Origin: Strobilurus pachycystidiatus
Lineage: Eukaryota > Basidiomycota > Agaricomycetes > Agaricales > Physalacriaceae
Reading direction: 5' to 3'
Length of the DNA stretch: 64,000 nt
Assembly: GCA_019915135.1 (NCBI GenBank)
Contig: JAHLMK010000006.1
Location: 930,001-994,000, forward strand
A program made the translations under genes and the position numbers. Shown here in pieces: positions 23,386 through 34,013 of the stretch. The notes under the pieces were generated by a model. The model was not told the origin of the DNA, did no database searches, and was given only the letters and a program-made list of their open reading frames with translations. Every line of letters starts with the position of its first letter. Positions within the stretch are counted from its first letter, which is position 1.

Positions 23386-24466
23386 ATGCACTCAAAAGTG
23401 GTACGTGATCAAAATATAATCAGATTTAGCACCAGTCATTAACACAGATGCAAAGGTTATCATCGGCTCTGGGCCTGCAGGCCACACTGCAGCCATCTAT
23501 CTCGCACGCGCCAATCTTGAGCCCGTCTTATTCGAGGGGTTCATGGCCAACGGCTTCGCCGCCGGCGGCCAGCTCACCACCACAACCGATGTCGAGAACT
23601 TCCCCGGCTTCCCCACTGGCATCCTTGGCCCCGAGCTCATGGACAAGTTCCGCGAACAGAGCGTCCGCTTCGGCACAAACATCATCACAGAGACTGTCTC
23701 CAAGATCGACCTCTCACGGCGCCCCTTCCGCTACTGGCGCGAGATGCAGGAAGATGGCGAGCCGGACACAGCCGACACTGTCATTATCGCCACCGGTGCG
23801 AGCGCGAAGCGTATGGGCCTCGCTGGAGAGTCCACGTACTGGCAGAGCGGCATCAGCGCGTGCGCGGTTTGCGACGGAGCCGTCCCGATCTTCAGGAACA
23901 AGCCTCTTGCGGTCATTGGTGGCGGTGACTCTGCTGCAGAAGAAGCGACCTGTGAGTTGTGCAGATCCTATATGAATGTCTCTCGCTTATCTTCGCATCC
24001 AGATCTCACAAAGTACGGCTCTCACGTGTACGTTCTCGTCCGTCGGGACGAGCTCCGCGCATCCAAGATCATGGCAAAACGTCTCCTGAACAACCCCAAA
24101 GTCACCGTCCTTTGGAACACTGTTGCCACGGAGTGCCAGGGTGATGGGTCTTTGCTCAAGAACCTTCGTATCAAGAACATCGTTACCGGCGAGGAGAAGG
24201 ATCTCCCTGTAAACGGTCTCTTCTACGCTATTGGCCACGAACCTGCCACCAGCATCGTTCGCTCTCAGTTGCAGACCGACTCCGATGGTTACATCATCAC
24301 TGTCCCTGGTACCACCCAGACCAGCGTGAAGGGTGTTTACGCTGCTGGCGACGTGCAGGACAAACGCTACAGACAAGCAATCACCAGTGCTGGAAGTGGC
24401 TGTATGGCGGCTTTGGAGGTCGAGAAGCTGATCGCTGAAGAAGAAGAGCTGGGCGAGGAGGCGTAA
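23386..24466 (+). CDS. TRR1: Thioredoxin reductase (low-molecular-weight type)
   Basis: Exons 23386-23400, 23456-23951 and 24003-24466 give 324 residues, standard for fungal NADPH-dependent thioredoxin reductase. Seen: the N-terminal FAD site [32 protein letters not shown], the redox pair Cys141/Cys144 in ACAVCDGA, the NADPH site [11 protein letters not shown], and the C-terminal FAD motif [16 protein letters not shown]. It reduces cytosolic thioredoxin and so supports ribonucleotide reduction and peroxide defence. The first exon is 15 nt; the acceptor chosen is the AAG at 23453-23455, because the nearer CAG would break the frame. Intron 2 is readable through without a stop, so an unspliced form would insert 17 residues next to the NADPH-binding motif. 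Confidence 0.96.
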
Positions 24467-24591
24467 GCATATAGACAGAAGTATCCGATACGATATTGAC
24501 ATAGACGATATCCAGTAAATTATAAACCACGAAGAATCAAAGGTGAACTGGACAGGGAGTGGCTTGTTTTATGATCGACTGCGCTTCTCCG

Positions 24592-25681
24592 TTAACTCAA
24601 CCAAGTCGTCCACTTGCTACCCTCCCCACTCGCAGTCTTGGCGATTTCTCGGGCAACAATCCTGTCGGCTTGTTCACTTGGATGCAGCTCGTCTTCATAG
24701 AATTTAGACAAAGCGGTGTGACTGACAGGATGTAAAGGTCTTACCCCACCACAAGAAGCTGTCTCTATCTGTGCCATTAACTTGCGTACATGTCGATATA
24801 TCACTGTTCAGCTCGAAAACACACGGGAAGATTGCCCCAGTAACATTGAGAGGTGCTGTGCCGTTGAGGTAATTCGCTGGATTGGCGTACATGTCGGCGA
24901 ACAACGAGTGGGAATCGAAGATACCTGCATACTCAATGAAAGTGATCAAAAAATACTCGAGGTCACTCACCAATATGAGCACCAGGAAGTGTGGGTACGA
25001 TGTCCTCGAGCAAGAGTTTACTCAATTCATTTCCGGACAACACCAGTTCCGTCATTGTAACACTCCATTGCGTCGTGTTCCGCTCCCCGCTGAAGAATCT
25101 GTTCGGATAACTATTGTTGTTGTACAGAATCGTGTCCTCTAGGGGAATCATCTGCATAACCGATCTCAGTATCGCTTGAGGGACTCGAGCAACGAATATA
25201 AAGTATCTAACGTGCTCACATTCTGAATGAGAAAGTTCCTCGCCCCGCTCTCGTAAAGCACCTTTACCCAATTGACCATACACTCCGTGACATCCACAAT
25301 CGACGCGGCATTGCTCCCGGTGAGGAGAGAATTCACCCCAACATCATTGGTCCCGATCCATTGAGTGTAGAGGGTGCTTTTGGCGGGCAAAACGAGACTT
25401 GCGTTGAAGTAGGCCGGCAGTTGGCTCTCGAATATCGACGGGAAGGGTCTTGGGGTGATTTCGTTCGAGCATGTTCCGCCAGAGCGTGCGAATGGGTGCA
25501 AAGTGAGGTTAGCATACCCTGCGGCATACACTGGCCAGGCCACGCCACCATCTCCAACACTGATAACATCAGTGTAGCTGTCTCCGAAGGTGACAAGGTC
25601 CGTTATCTGGCCGCGTTTGATGCCTGTGGCGGAGACAGAAAAGAGAAGGAGAGACGTGAGGATAAGCGGGGAAAACGCCAT
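24592..25681 (-). CDS. GDSL/SGNH esterase, CE16-type, secreted (copy 1)
   Basis: Exons 25681-25220, 25151-24971, 24924-24745 and 24692-24592 give 307 residues. A signal peptide (about residues 1-18) precedes block I, TFGDSYTD, with the catalytic Ser. The GTND block (oxyanion Asn) is in QWIGTNDVG, and the catalytic Asp/His pair is in DELHPSEQAD at the C-terminus. This is the pattern of carbohydrate esterase family 16 acetylesterases, which remove acetyl groups from hemicellulose oligosaccharides. Exons 2 and 3 match in length the second copy at 54128, which has an extra 10-nt exon here fused. Plant-biomass breakdown outside the cell is inferred from the family. Confidence 0.88.
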
Positions 25682-27012
25682 TTTGTTCGTCGAACGGGTG
25701 TGATGGGAATTTTCGGCGTGTCTTATAGGAGGAAGAGCTCACGGACCGTCGAGCGTCGAGTCCTGGGAGTCATTACCGGATGAAATCCGGATAATTTGCT
25801 GATATTGCCACCTGACCGCTCTCTGCACGCTGTCTCTCTCCGTATTATCGGTCCCCTGACGGTCTTAGGTCGGAAGATGTTCAGTTTGCGGACCAGAAAC
25901 TACCAGAAAGCAGATGCGGCATGAGAAGATCGACGTGATTCAAGAGATCTGGGATAAAGAGACCGAACAAAAAGGTCTCGGTCTGGAACCCTCCTGCCCT
26001 TCACTAGGGTTGTTAGAACGCGCGAAGACGCGAAAACAACGCGTAAACGCGTACCCTTCAACCTTTTCGTTACTACGCCCCATACGGAAGAAATAACCCA
26101 AGGGTCAGCGTGTGTAACGCCACTTATTGAATGTAACTCGAAACGTCGGAGAGCCCGAACAAACCAGAATAAACGTACATAGTATCTAGAAAGTTGCAAT
26201 AAGCAATACGTGAGGCGAGCGTACGAATCGCGTACTCACCGTAACTCAGGTCTCGGTCAGCTGGCTCTTTCCGAGCAAAATGTGCCGGTTGATGCTACAA
26301 CTTCAAGAGGACCAACATCATCATGTTCCGGCGACCTTGATGTGGTCAGAATCGGTACGTTGTGATTATAGAGCGGTACGACTCGGACGGCTCAGGCCAA
26401 AGTACTCTGGCCTACACGGTGATCAGTGTCCAGTTCCAAGATGCGATGATACTAGGGACTTGAGAAAGCAAAAGTTGAGGTCAAAGGATTAGCACCATTC
26501 GACGCCATGAAGGGTCCTGCGAGTCCAGTCTCCTGCCACAGCAATAGTGGAGGCCGTGGCGTTCAGAAGGAAGACAATTTGTGAATGTCAGAAGGAGTGT
26601 TTGGGAAGATGGAAGGCTGCAGTCGGCAAGGATGAGAACGCAAGTGACAGAACTTTGGGCCATTTTTGTAGCGTGCCGACATAGTCAGAGGATCAATCTA
26701 CTCATGACCATCCCCGCGGACAAGACGGAGTTAAAAGCAGTGGGCACCAAAACCGTTGTTTCACACAGAGAGAGGGTCGCCAAGTGTATCATCGAATGGC
26801 CGGAGATCACCGCTACCGGCAACCCAAGGAAGTTCGTATAGTATTGACAGGGATCGCCTGAGACTGGGACGACATGAAAAAGGTCATTCTGAAATACTTA
26901 CATCATCACTGAGGGCGGAAACGAGGGAGTGACACTTCAAAATGAGTGCATCACACAAAATGGAATGCGCGAATATACCGTGACAACAGTGTTTGTCGGT
27001 AGGTGATTACAC
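25682..27012. other. Gene-poor 1.3 kb
   Basis: Upstream region of CE16 copy 1. ORFs of 60-99 codons on both strands overlap and carry no recognisable motif. Confidence 0.45.
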
Positions 27013-27743
27013 CTAGTGAGCCTTGCCTTTAAATTGCTCCGCGACCGTCAAGCGGGCACACAAGTCCCTTCCAGTGGTCCACACGATGAGTGCAGGGAAG
27101 ATTGTCCATGGTCTGGCATGAAGTTCAGCAATTCGACCACGAGCCGATCACAAACGGACAGTGACTTACAGAGCAGGTCCAATCCAAACGCTAACCAAGT
27201 CTTGCACTGAATTGTGTCCGACATGACACCACCCACAATAGTACTCCTGGAGTACGTAGATGAGGGTCTTGGCTAATGTGAGGGAAGCAGAGGTGAAGAG
27301 AAGGAGGGCAGTGGCCGGGGAGGGGGATAGATAGAGATAGAGTAGGTTGAGAAATGTCTCGAAGAGGTTCATGGATGCTGTAGATCGGTCGTTCAATGAC
27401 TACTATGGATATCGGTGTGAAGGTAGTGCACCTTGGGCATTGATGAATCCATCGTGCGCCTCGTACGCAGGCACGTCGTATACACCATCCACCTTTTGGT
27501 AAACAGAATATGGCGCCCAAAGCCAGTGAAGATCACCACCTTCGAACGATCGAGGGCTATCGCAGAGTTTGAGCGGCTATAACGTTTGGGGAAGGGCGAA
27601 TGTCCACGCATACCGCATGAAGCAGTATCCCGCGTCCCAAGACATGACCTGTACATCTAAGGTGAATAGACGAACTTGATTGACGGAGCGGAACGCACAA
27701 ATGCAGAGAAAACGATCCACGTCTTTATCCAGGCAGGAGGCAT
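27013..27743 (-). CDS. EXPERA/EBP-like multi-pass membrane protein, copy B (intact)
   Basis: Exons 27743-27699, 27648-27614, 27556-27432, 27377-27170 and 27112-27013 close to 170 residues. About four membrane segments are visible: residues 7-22, two within MNLFETFLNLLYLYL...LTLAKTLIYVL, and the segment after PWTIFPALIVW. Between TM1 and TM2 is the GGDLHWLWAPYSVYQ loop, and after TM3 the conserved CGWCHVGHNS block. The four-helix layout and these motifs match the fungal EXPERA-like family related to emopamil-binding sterol isomerase, TM6SF and sigma-2 receptor proteins, which sit in the ER. The enzymatic role of this branch is not established. It is divergent from WW copy 2, with 427 bp between the start codons. 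Confidence 0.83.
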
Positions 27744-28170
27744 CTTGGTTGAACGTAAGAAAGCCAGTGAGCTATTCAAGTCTTGTTCGAATCAATCATC
27801 AATCAAGTTCAGTGCACATGAGCCCAAGTACGGCATCTATCGTCCAAAAACGCGAGTCGGTCTGCGATAGTTATGGCCCAAGAGGTACGGCTGAATGATC
27901 ATGGAGGCTTGAACGACGGAGGGCGAAAGTACAAGTTTGAACAGGGTTGAAGGAATATAATTGCCGCCGGCTGTGACCTTATGTCCGCCAGTCCGGATCC
28001 CGACCCTTGCGCATTGACCACCACATTCAAATTCCGCCAGCACTTTGTCCGACGCATTGACCGACTTGTCATCTTCTGAGATCTTTGTTGGACAATGCGC
28101 AGACCATATAAGACGCGGTTGGGCGCTGGAGGATGGTCCACACACCCTACCATCCGCCTTGCTCTCGAAA
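27744..28170. promoter_or_regulatory. Divergent promoter of EXPERA-B and WW copy 2
   Basis: The 427-bp spacer separates two divergently transcribed genes. Its right half (from about 27980) is shared with the promoter of WW copy 1, including the block that ends just before the ATG, so core WW promoter elements were duplicated with the gene. Confidence 0.5.
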
Positions 28171-30570
28171 ATGTTCACAACTATCTTCATCATCCTCTGC
28201 ACTGCTGTCTTGACTCTCATGATGGCGAAATCAGATGTAAGCCTCCTCCTATTGTCTTTTTTCGGCTGTATCTGACGCACTACAGACCTCAAAGGTCGAT
28301 GAGCGCGACAAAGCCATCGTCAAGTACGAGAAACTCATCGAGGAAACCCAAGCCAAGCTCTCGCAATCCGAACATACTGCTGCACTGAAGCAGAAAGTCA
28401 TCGAACGCCAAGTTGTCCAGCTCCGCCAGCAGCCGTGGGACCGACAGAAGTCCATCGACGATAGCCCTACCGTTGTGGCACTGAAGCGCGACTTAAAAAG
28501 CAAGGACGCGCTCGCCAGGACACAGACTGAGCTGATTGACGCGCTCGTAACAACCGAGGAGGAGCGCGAGGACCACATTGGCCGGTCCATCGCAGACTCA
28601 ATCCAGCGATTCGTCGAGGCCGAGCACAGGGCAGAACGAGCTGAGGAGGCCTTTTGCGCTTCCGAGGCTAAGACTGTCGAACTTGCCGACGAAATCTCAG
28701 CTCTCGAGCGGAAAGTTGGCCACATGCAAAATGCCTATCAAGCTGTATTCGGGATTGGCGGGGTAGGTTTTCAACCTCCGCCCTTTTCGCAATTAGCTGA
28801 TTTGTCTGTGTAGCATTTGTTGCCTATATTGGCACACAACTTCACAGACGGCGTTGGCTCTGCTGTGGACATCGACTCTCTCAAGCACACAATCCGCGAC
28901 CTTGCGTTGCAACGGGAGCTTCTCTACACCCTCGTCAAGGAGATCATACAAGCGGCCCAAGACAATTATGTTCGCCGTGCTCAGGCCCTATCGTTTGATT
29001 TTTCCGACGCTGAGATTACCACCCGCCTTGGCCCACTCTCTACCCCCGTCCTCCCCAACGGCGACTTCCTACTGCACCACTTTTGCATGGTCAACGGCGA
29101 CGTCAAACAGCTTCATAGCATACTCTATGACCCCCCTGTGCTTCCCGGTGTATTTCTCCCCACGCCTCCCTCCACACCGCCTCCCATCGAGCAATTGGCG
29201 CCTGTCCCTTTCGTGCCATTCAACAACAACTTCGACCATAGCTATGAGCAGCCCTTTGTAGACACTCAAGTGCCATATCTTTCCACATCGCAAGAGGTGT
29301 ATTCATTCTCGCAACCGGTGCCTGCCGAGGCTGCTAACCCTTGGGTACAATGGGAGGAGTCCTATCCTTCCCCATCCTTGCAACAATCCCCATTCGTGAT
29401 TCCAGCGTCGTACGACTCGATCACACCCGTCTTTCCCGACGACTCTCCATCCTCCGCCCAACCCCAATGTGACGCAATGGACTCAGATCAGAGCGCGTCT
29501 TCGTCATCATTCGGTCAACTTCAACCTGAGGCTACAGCGTCGCAGAGTTTTGACCAAGCTCAGACGCCATCTGTCTTTGACGCTCCTCATCAATCAGAAG
29601 TCCCTTCCGCTACCTCTTCATCGTTTGGCCAATCCCAATCCCATGCTCTGAACAACACCTCCGAAACTCCTAGTGGCCCTTCTTTCTCCTCCGAGCAATC
29701 TCATTCCGAAGCTCCTGTGTCGCAGAACTCAAACTCCGATGCCTCTTCTTCATCCGAGCCGCGGTATCTACATTGTCACCCAGACAGTCCTCAGCACCCG
29801 GATGTATTTGAGGAAAATGATGTGGTGACATGGGACAATGAGTTCCAAACGTGGATCTGGTTCCAAAAGGAGGACGACAATTGCGCATACTATAACGTGG
29901 CGACCCATGAATACCTCGACATTGACGACGACTCTTTGGAAACGTTTGGGGCGCTGGCATTCCGATACATGGTTAGGGAAGAAGTACCCTTGCCTGACGG
30001 TTGGGAGCAGCGACGCGACGAAGCCGGTCGCATCTGGTATTTCAACCGTCGCACACAGGCCACATCCTGGGCACATCCGGGACTACGTGTTGGCGCATAG
30101 TCGAACTCTACAGCCCATCAGTCCTCCGCTTCTTCCTCTTCCGGCACCCGACCTTCATGGACCATCATCTCATACCTCCCACCCCCACCCTCCTTCTTAA
30201 CACCACCGACACCGACACTTCACCAACGAGACCAGACGACAGGAATAGGAACGGACGTATGACGCGGCATGGGGGCTTTACGCACTACCATTATATGCCG
30301 GCAGTCTCCCGTTTCTGGAGCAGCGCATCCATGTAAACAGCGATCAACTGCCAAGTTCTGTTGGCGCCCACACAGCACGGTCTTTTACGACACCAGTGTG
30401 GGCGCCGTCGTTTCTCTCTTGCGACAATGTTCGACGTGATATGCCGACGGGGCTGCAGACCCGGACGTGTACCTCGTTTTGAACTGTTGCACGGTGATAG
30501 AGTGTCATGTGGGATATCGTCGGGTGGTGGGTCTTGGATGTCATGGATGGTTGTCGTGCCAGTGTGCTGG
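27980..30570 (+). repeat. Inverted segmental duplication, copy 2
   Basis: Partner of 8836-11385 in opposite orientation. It covers promoter, gene and about 470 bp of 3' flank. The copies differ by scattered substitutions and small in-frame indels: this copy has 24 extra nucleotides net in exon 3. Confidence 0.85.
28171..30100 (+). CDS. Membrane-anchored coiled-coil protein with C-terminal WW domain, copy 2
   Basis: Exons 28171-28236, 28286-28762 and 28814-30100 give 609 residues. Architecture equals copy 1: hydrophobic signal-anchor (1-19), coiled coil (about 23-180), a folded segment after intron 2, a Ser/Gln/Pro-rich disordered region (about 330-530), an acidic WxW segment (DNEFQTWIWF), and a WW domain at 573-604 with consensus EAGRIWYFN and SWAHP. 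The signal-anchor suggests that the body is either cytosolic at a membrane or luminal; WW domains normally act in the cytosol or nucleus. This copy keeps the better WW consensus, so it may be the ancestral-function copy. Confidence 0.82.
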
Positions 30571-31181
30571 ATGGCTTGTTCGTCGGTTTCCTTTCTTGTT
30601 GTTTCGTTTTGTATTTCTATCTGTAGATTATCGGTATGATATAGTTTGGACGTTAGACGACAACACTCTGTAAAAGTAGCGTCTAGTGTACATTTCCTCC
30701 CTCAAGACTGTTACGCCGTGCTCTGTGTAAATACTTGATATTATTTGGGAGATGTACTCAGTGCATCGTCCCTTTCTTCTGGGTTCTCCTTGGGAAAGAT
30801 TTTTGACATGCCAATCCTTGTCCAGTTCCTTCCTGGTAAGTGCATCAACATTGTCTTTATTCGTCAGTAGCTAGGGCCCTTACCTTGAAATCATATTAAA
30901 TCTTTGAGAGCCTTTTGGATTATGGGCTACGATCGCTGACTGACTTCCTACCGCGTATGCAGAACACTGAACTTTCATCTTGAATTTAAGGTAAGGTGAG
31001 CAGCGTTTATATGTAGCTAAGGCTCGCTTTGAATGCTGGTATGGTGACTACAGTGCTTTGGGTTGGCACACGAAAAGCTATTCTTTACATTTTTGGTGCT
31101 ATCTCGCTAAACATCGTCAAGGTATACCGAAAATTTACCCCAATGCGAATAGAGTTTTGCACTCTGGCCTCTCCTTGTTGG
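30101..31181. other. 3' flank of WW copy 2, then intergenic
   Basis: The first 470 bp are the duplicated 3' flank. Its strong conservation with copy 1 creates matching spurious ORFs in both places. The rest is AT-rich with no gene seen. Confidence 0.45.
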
Positions 31182-32808
31182 TCACATCCACGGCTTCTTC
31201 TCAGACATGCCGACCACGGTCCTTCCCGAGTCTCCCATACGGAGACCAACCAAATCCTCCGAGCTTGGTACATATCGATGACTCTTACACCACACTCTAT
31301 GCTCCGCCCAGTCTGTCTTCTGGTGATCATTGCTGCAGTAATAAGCACCCATGCACTTCGCACACATACTGGTCGTGAGTTTGCGGCACTCTGCAACCTC
31401 ACAGGGTGCTCCACCCCTCCGTATCAGCTGCGGCAAGCCTTTAACATATCGCAGAATCTCGTTCGTCGATATGACACGCGTGCAGATGTCAAGGTCTGAC
31501 TGCTGGATGGCCTCTAAAGATGGGAAGTTCGGATGCATGGTGGCAATACGAAAGATCTCCCGTGTATCGTCTGAAGATGGGGGAATTGCGAGTCTGCGAG
31601 TCCCATTGTACACTTCGAAGCATGGGGCGACCTTAGACCCGGACGCGATGAACGAAGCGGTGGATTGGATGCGATAGAACGCGTCGACTGCTACTGTCTT
31701 GACAAAATCTGTCTGGGTGGGAGGCGAAGGAAAGCAGAAGAGTAACTCCGGGACTGGTTCCGGGTTATGGGCTCTATCAGTGGGGATCGGAAGGGTAATA
31801 TCTCCAGAAGATTTCTCGACGAGCACGACTCCATAACCCAACGGATTGGGATAGAGGGAAGCAGTACATGATGCCGTCTTGAGTCGTTCTAGTATTTGCG
31901 ACACCCACTCCAGATCCTCCTGCAGGATCTCGGGATCGACGCTGTCCCCCGGGTCGCCACGAAAGACGATGATTTCCACCTGACTGTGTGGGTCCTCCCC
32001 GACGACATAGCGTAGCTGCGCATTGAAGACCTATGCCATGTCGAAATTCGATCAAAATGAATGGGTAGGTGATGCAATGTTGTATACGAACTTCGATATC
32101 GGTGCCAGATACGACATGACACAGTGTCGTTTTGCCATTTGCGTGGCAATGAAAGACAAAAACGAAGCATGTGTCGACGAGGTCTGTGCACAAGCCAGGG
32201 ACCGGACTGTCGGCGGTCAAGCATCCCCAGCAGCGCTCCTCAATTCTCTCAAACTCTGTCACAAACCAATAGTAGGGCCTATCCTCGGTGAGTAGACGCC
32301 CATAATCTTCAGGCCCTACAACGAGTTTTGTAAATTTCATTAGAGAATTCAGGGAGATGGGGATGAGTTTGGATGGGAGGGCAAGAGGAAAGGCTGTGAG
32401 AATGTCAAGAGCCTTGGCCGCTGTGAGTCCCTTTCGAATCAAGAAGCTTACCTCACATGGGCTGTGATCATAAGCCTTGGGAACAGACACCTGACGCCAA
32501 CCGGTCAATTCAAGTAGAAGAAGTACGGCATCGGTGCCACCGTGTCCAGGAATCGACAGGAAGAGATGAGTTCAAGATGAAAACGGTCCCTACGCAATAG
32601 ATACAGGAGTGAGGTTGACGAAGACTGACAAGGAACGGAGTCTGGTCAACCCTACCCAGGTGAAAGATTTCTCCGAGTCCATGGCCAGTACTCCTTTCGT
32701 CTCGAGCTGAAAGTCTGCAACAAAGATCAGGGAAGAGTTGAGCAGCGCCGATCGGCGGAGGCGCAGGACGTGACTCTGAGCAGAGCATGAATGGACTTGT
32801 ACTTGCAA
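31182..32808 (-). CDS. MYND zinc-finger protein with two in-frame stops near the N-terminus
   Basis: The body is intact: an exon ending at 32092 and an exon 32030-31182 encode about 420 residues. These include the EDRPYYWFVTEFERIEERCWGC block, a segment VFRGDPGDSVDPEIL, and a C-terminal MYND finger (C-x4-C, CAKC, YCSNDHQ, HRVWC; all Zn ligands present). This matches an expanded Agaricomycete family of unknown function; MYND fingers bind Pro-rich peptides. Upstream, the same frame reads FTWVGLTRLRSLSVFVNLTP, then a TAG (32592-32590) and a TGA (32574-32572), before the conserved LELTGWRQVSVP text. Either this is a pseudogene, or a 111-nt in-phase intron (donor after 32614, acceptor before 32503) removes both stops. 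The true 5' exon is unresolved. Confidence 0.65.
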
Positions 32809-33148
32809 GGGCGTGTTTCGATATCATGTTGACATGAGCTCGCAGTATAACAGATCTACGACGAGAGGGTTAGATTCGGGCAAGTTGACCCAGGAAAAAT
32901 CCATACTCATCCTCGGTTTCCGTGAACAAGAAAGTCTGCTGCAAAGATTCAAGGTCATCGTTAAGGTCCCCGAAACTTCAAGTTCGAGGTATTGGGAGTT
33001 CACAGAGAAAGGAGAACAGCTAACGTCCTCAAGAGGATCATTTGAGGAGCGTCAAATGACAGCGCCAAGCGGACGACCGAGATAATCACGATGAACGAAG
33101 GAAACAAGTGCTCTCGATTATGGTCTCAAAACAAGTTATGCCACCTCC
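32809..33148. other. Intergenic, no gene seen
   Basis: This short spacer lies between the 5' end of the MYND gene and the 3' end of the L16 gene. Nothing recognisable. Confidence 0.45.
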
Positions 33149-33891
33149 CTACGCTGTAGCTTCCACCAAGGGCTCCGGAGCTTTTGCCACGTCGGCCACC
33201 TCAGGGAACAGTAATAACCTTCCGAGACGGGGTGGCGTTCGCGGTGTTATGAATTCCATTGTACAGGGAAGTTTGGAAGAGGCTTGACGGAGAACTGGGA
33301 GGGAGGTAATTAGTAGTAGTAGAAAGGGAAAGAGAACGGTGAATACGTACTCTCCTTGGCCAGCTCTTCTCGAATCGGAACACCGCCAATCTCGAACATG
33401 ACGCGACCGGTTGGGAGACGTGTAGCCCAGTACTCAAAGGTACCCTTGCCTTTGCCCATACGTGTTTCGTTTCCCTGTCAAGCGTTAGGAAGTAAACAAG
33501 AGAAGGTATTCAAAGTCTTCACCTTGATACAAACAGGAACATCCGGGAAACACCTCATCCACACCTTTGCTCCTTTGAACGCCTTTAGTTTCCTCTTGAT
33601 CACGTCCTCCGCCGTCGTCAACTGCTTCGCGCTTATCCTCATTCCATTGCCTTTGATGCGAATTCCATAGTCGCCGAACGCAAGTGTTGTGCCCCGAATT
33701 GAGCCGCCTATTGGTATGGGCACGACGCCTTTATGCCGTTTGATATATTTGATCTGGCGTGGTGCAAGTATGCCACGAAAGCGCAGTGAGCCGAGCGCGC
33801 TGTTGAGCGGGGATGCGGACCCAGAGCCCAATATGGAGGAAAGGCCGCCGCCGCCCAAGAAAGTGCGCGCCTTGGCGGTCAGAGAGAACAT
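33149..33891 (-). CDS. MRPL16: Mitochondrial ribosomal protein L16 (uL16m)
   Basis: Exons 33891-33523, 33474-33351 and 33294-33149 close to 212 residues. Signature text of the uL16 family is present: [92 protein letters not shown] and [17 protein letters not shown]. The N-terminal ~35 residues ([16 protein letters not shown], basic, no acidic residues) fit a mitochondrial targeting peptide, which separates it from bacterial L16. It builds the tRNA A-site region of the mitoribosomal large subunit. Divergent from the RPN9 gene. Confidence 0.96.
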
Positions 33892-34013
33892 CGGGTGTAT
33901 TATGTAATCTTTGCGGACTCGGCATTCGGTCCGGCGGGCTATTTGTCCGTGTATTTCTGCGGCGTTGCAGGAGACGCGTCACGGTTCGCGCTGCTTTATT
34001 TCTCTCCACCATC
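33892..34013. promoter_or_regulatory. 122-bp bidirectional promoter (MRPL16 / RPN9)
   Basis: Only 122 bp separate the start codons of two divergent housekeeping genes, so they must share promoter sequence. The half next to RPN9 is pyrimidine-rich (TTTCTCTCCACC before the ATG). No TATA box is visible. Confidence 0.6.
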
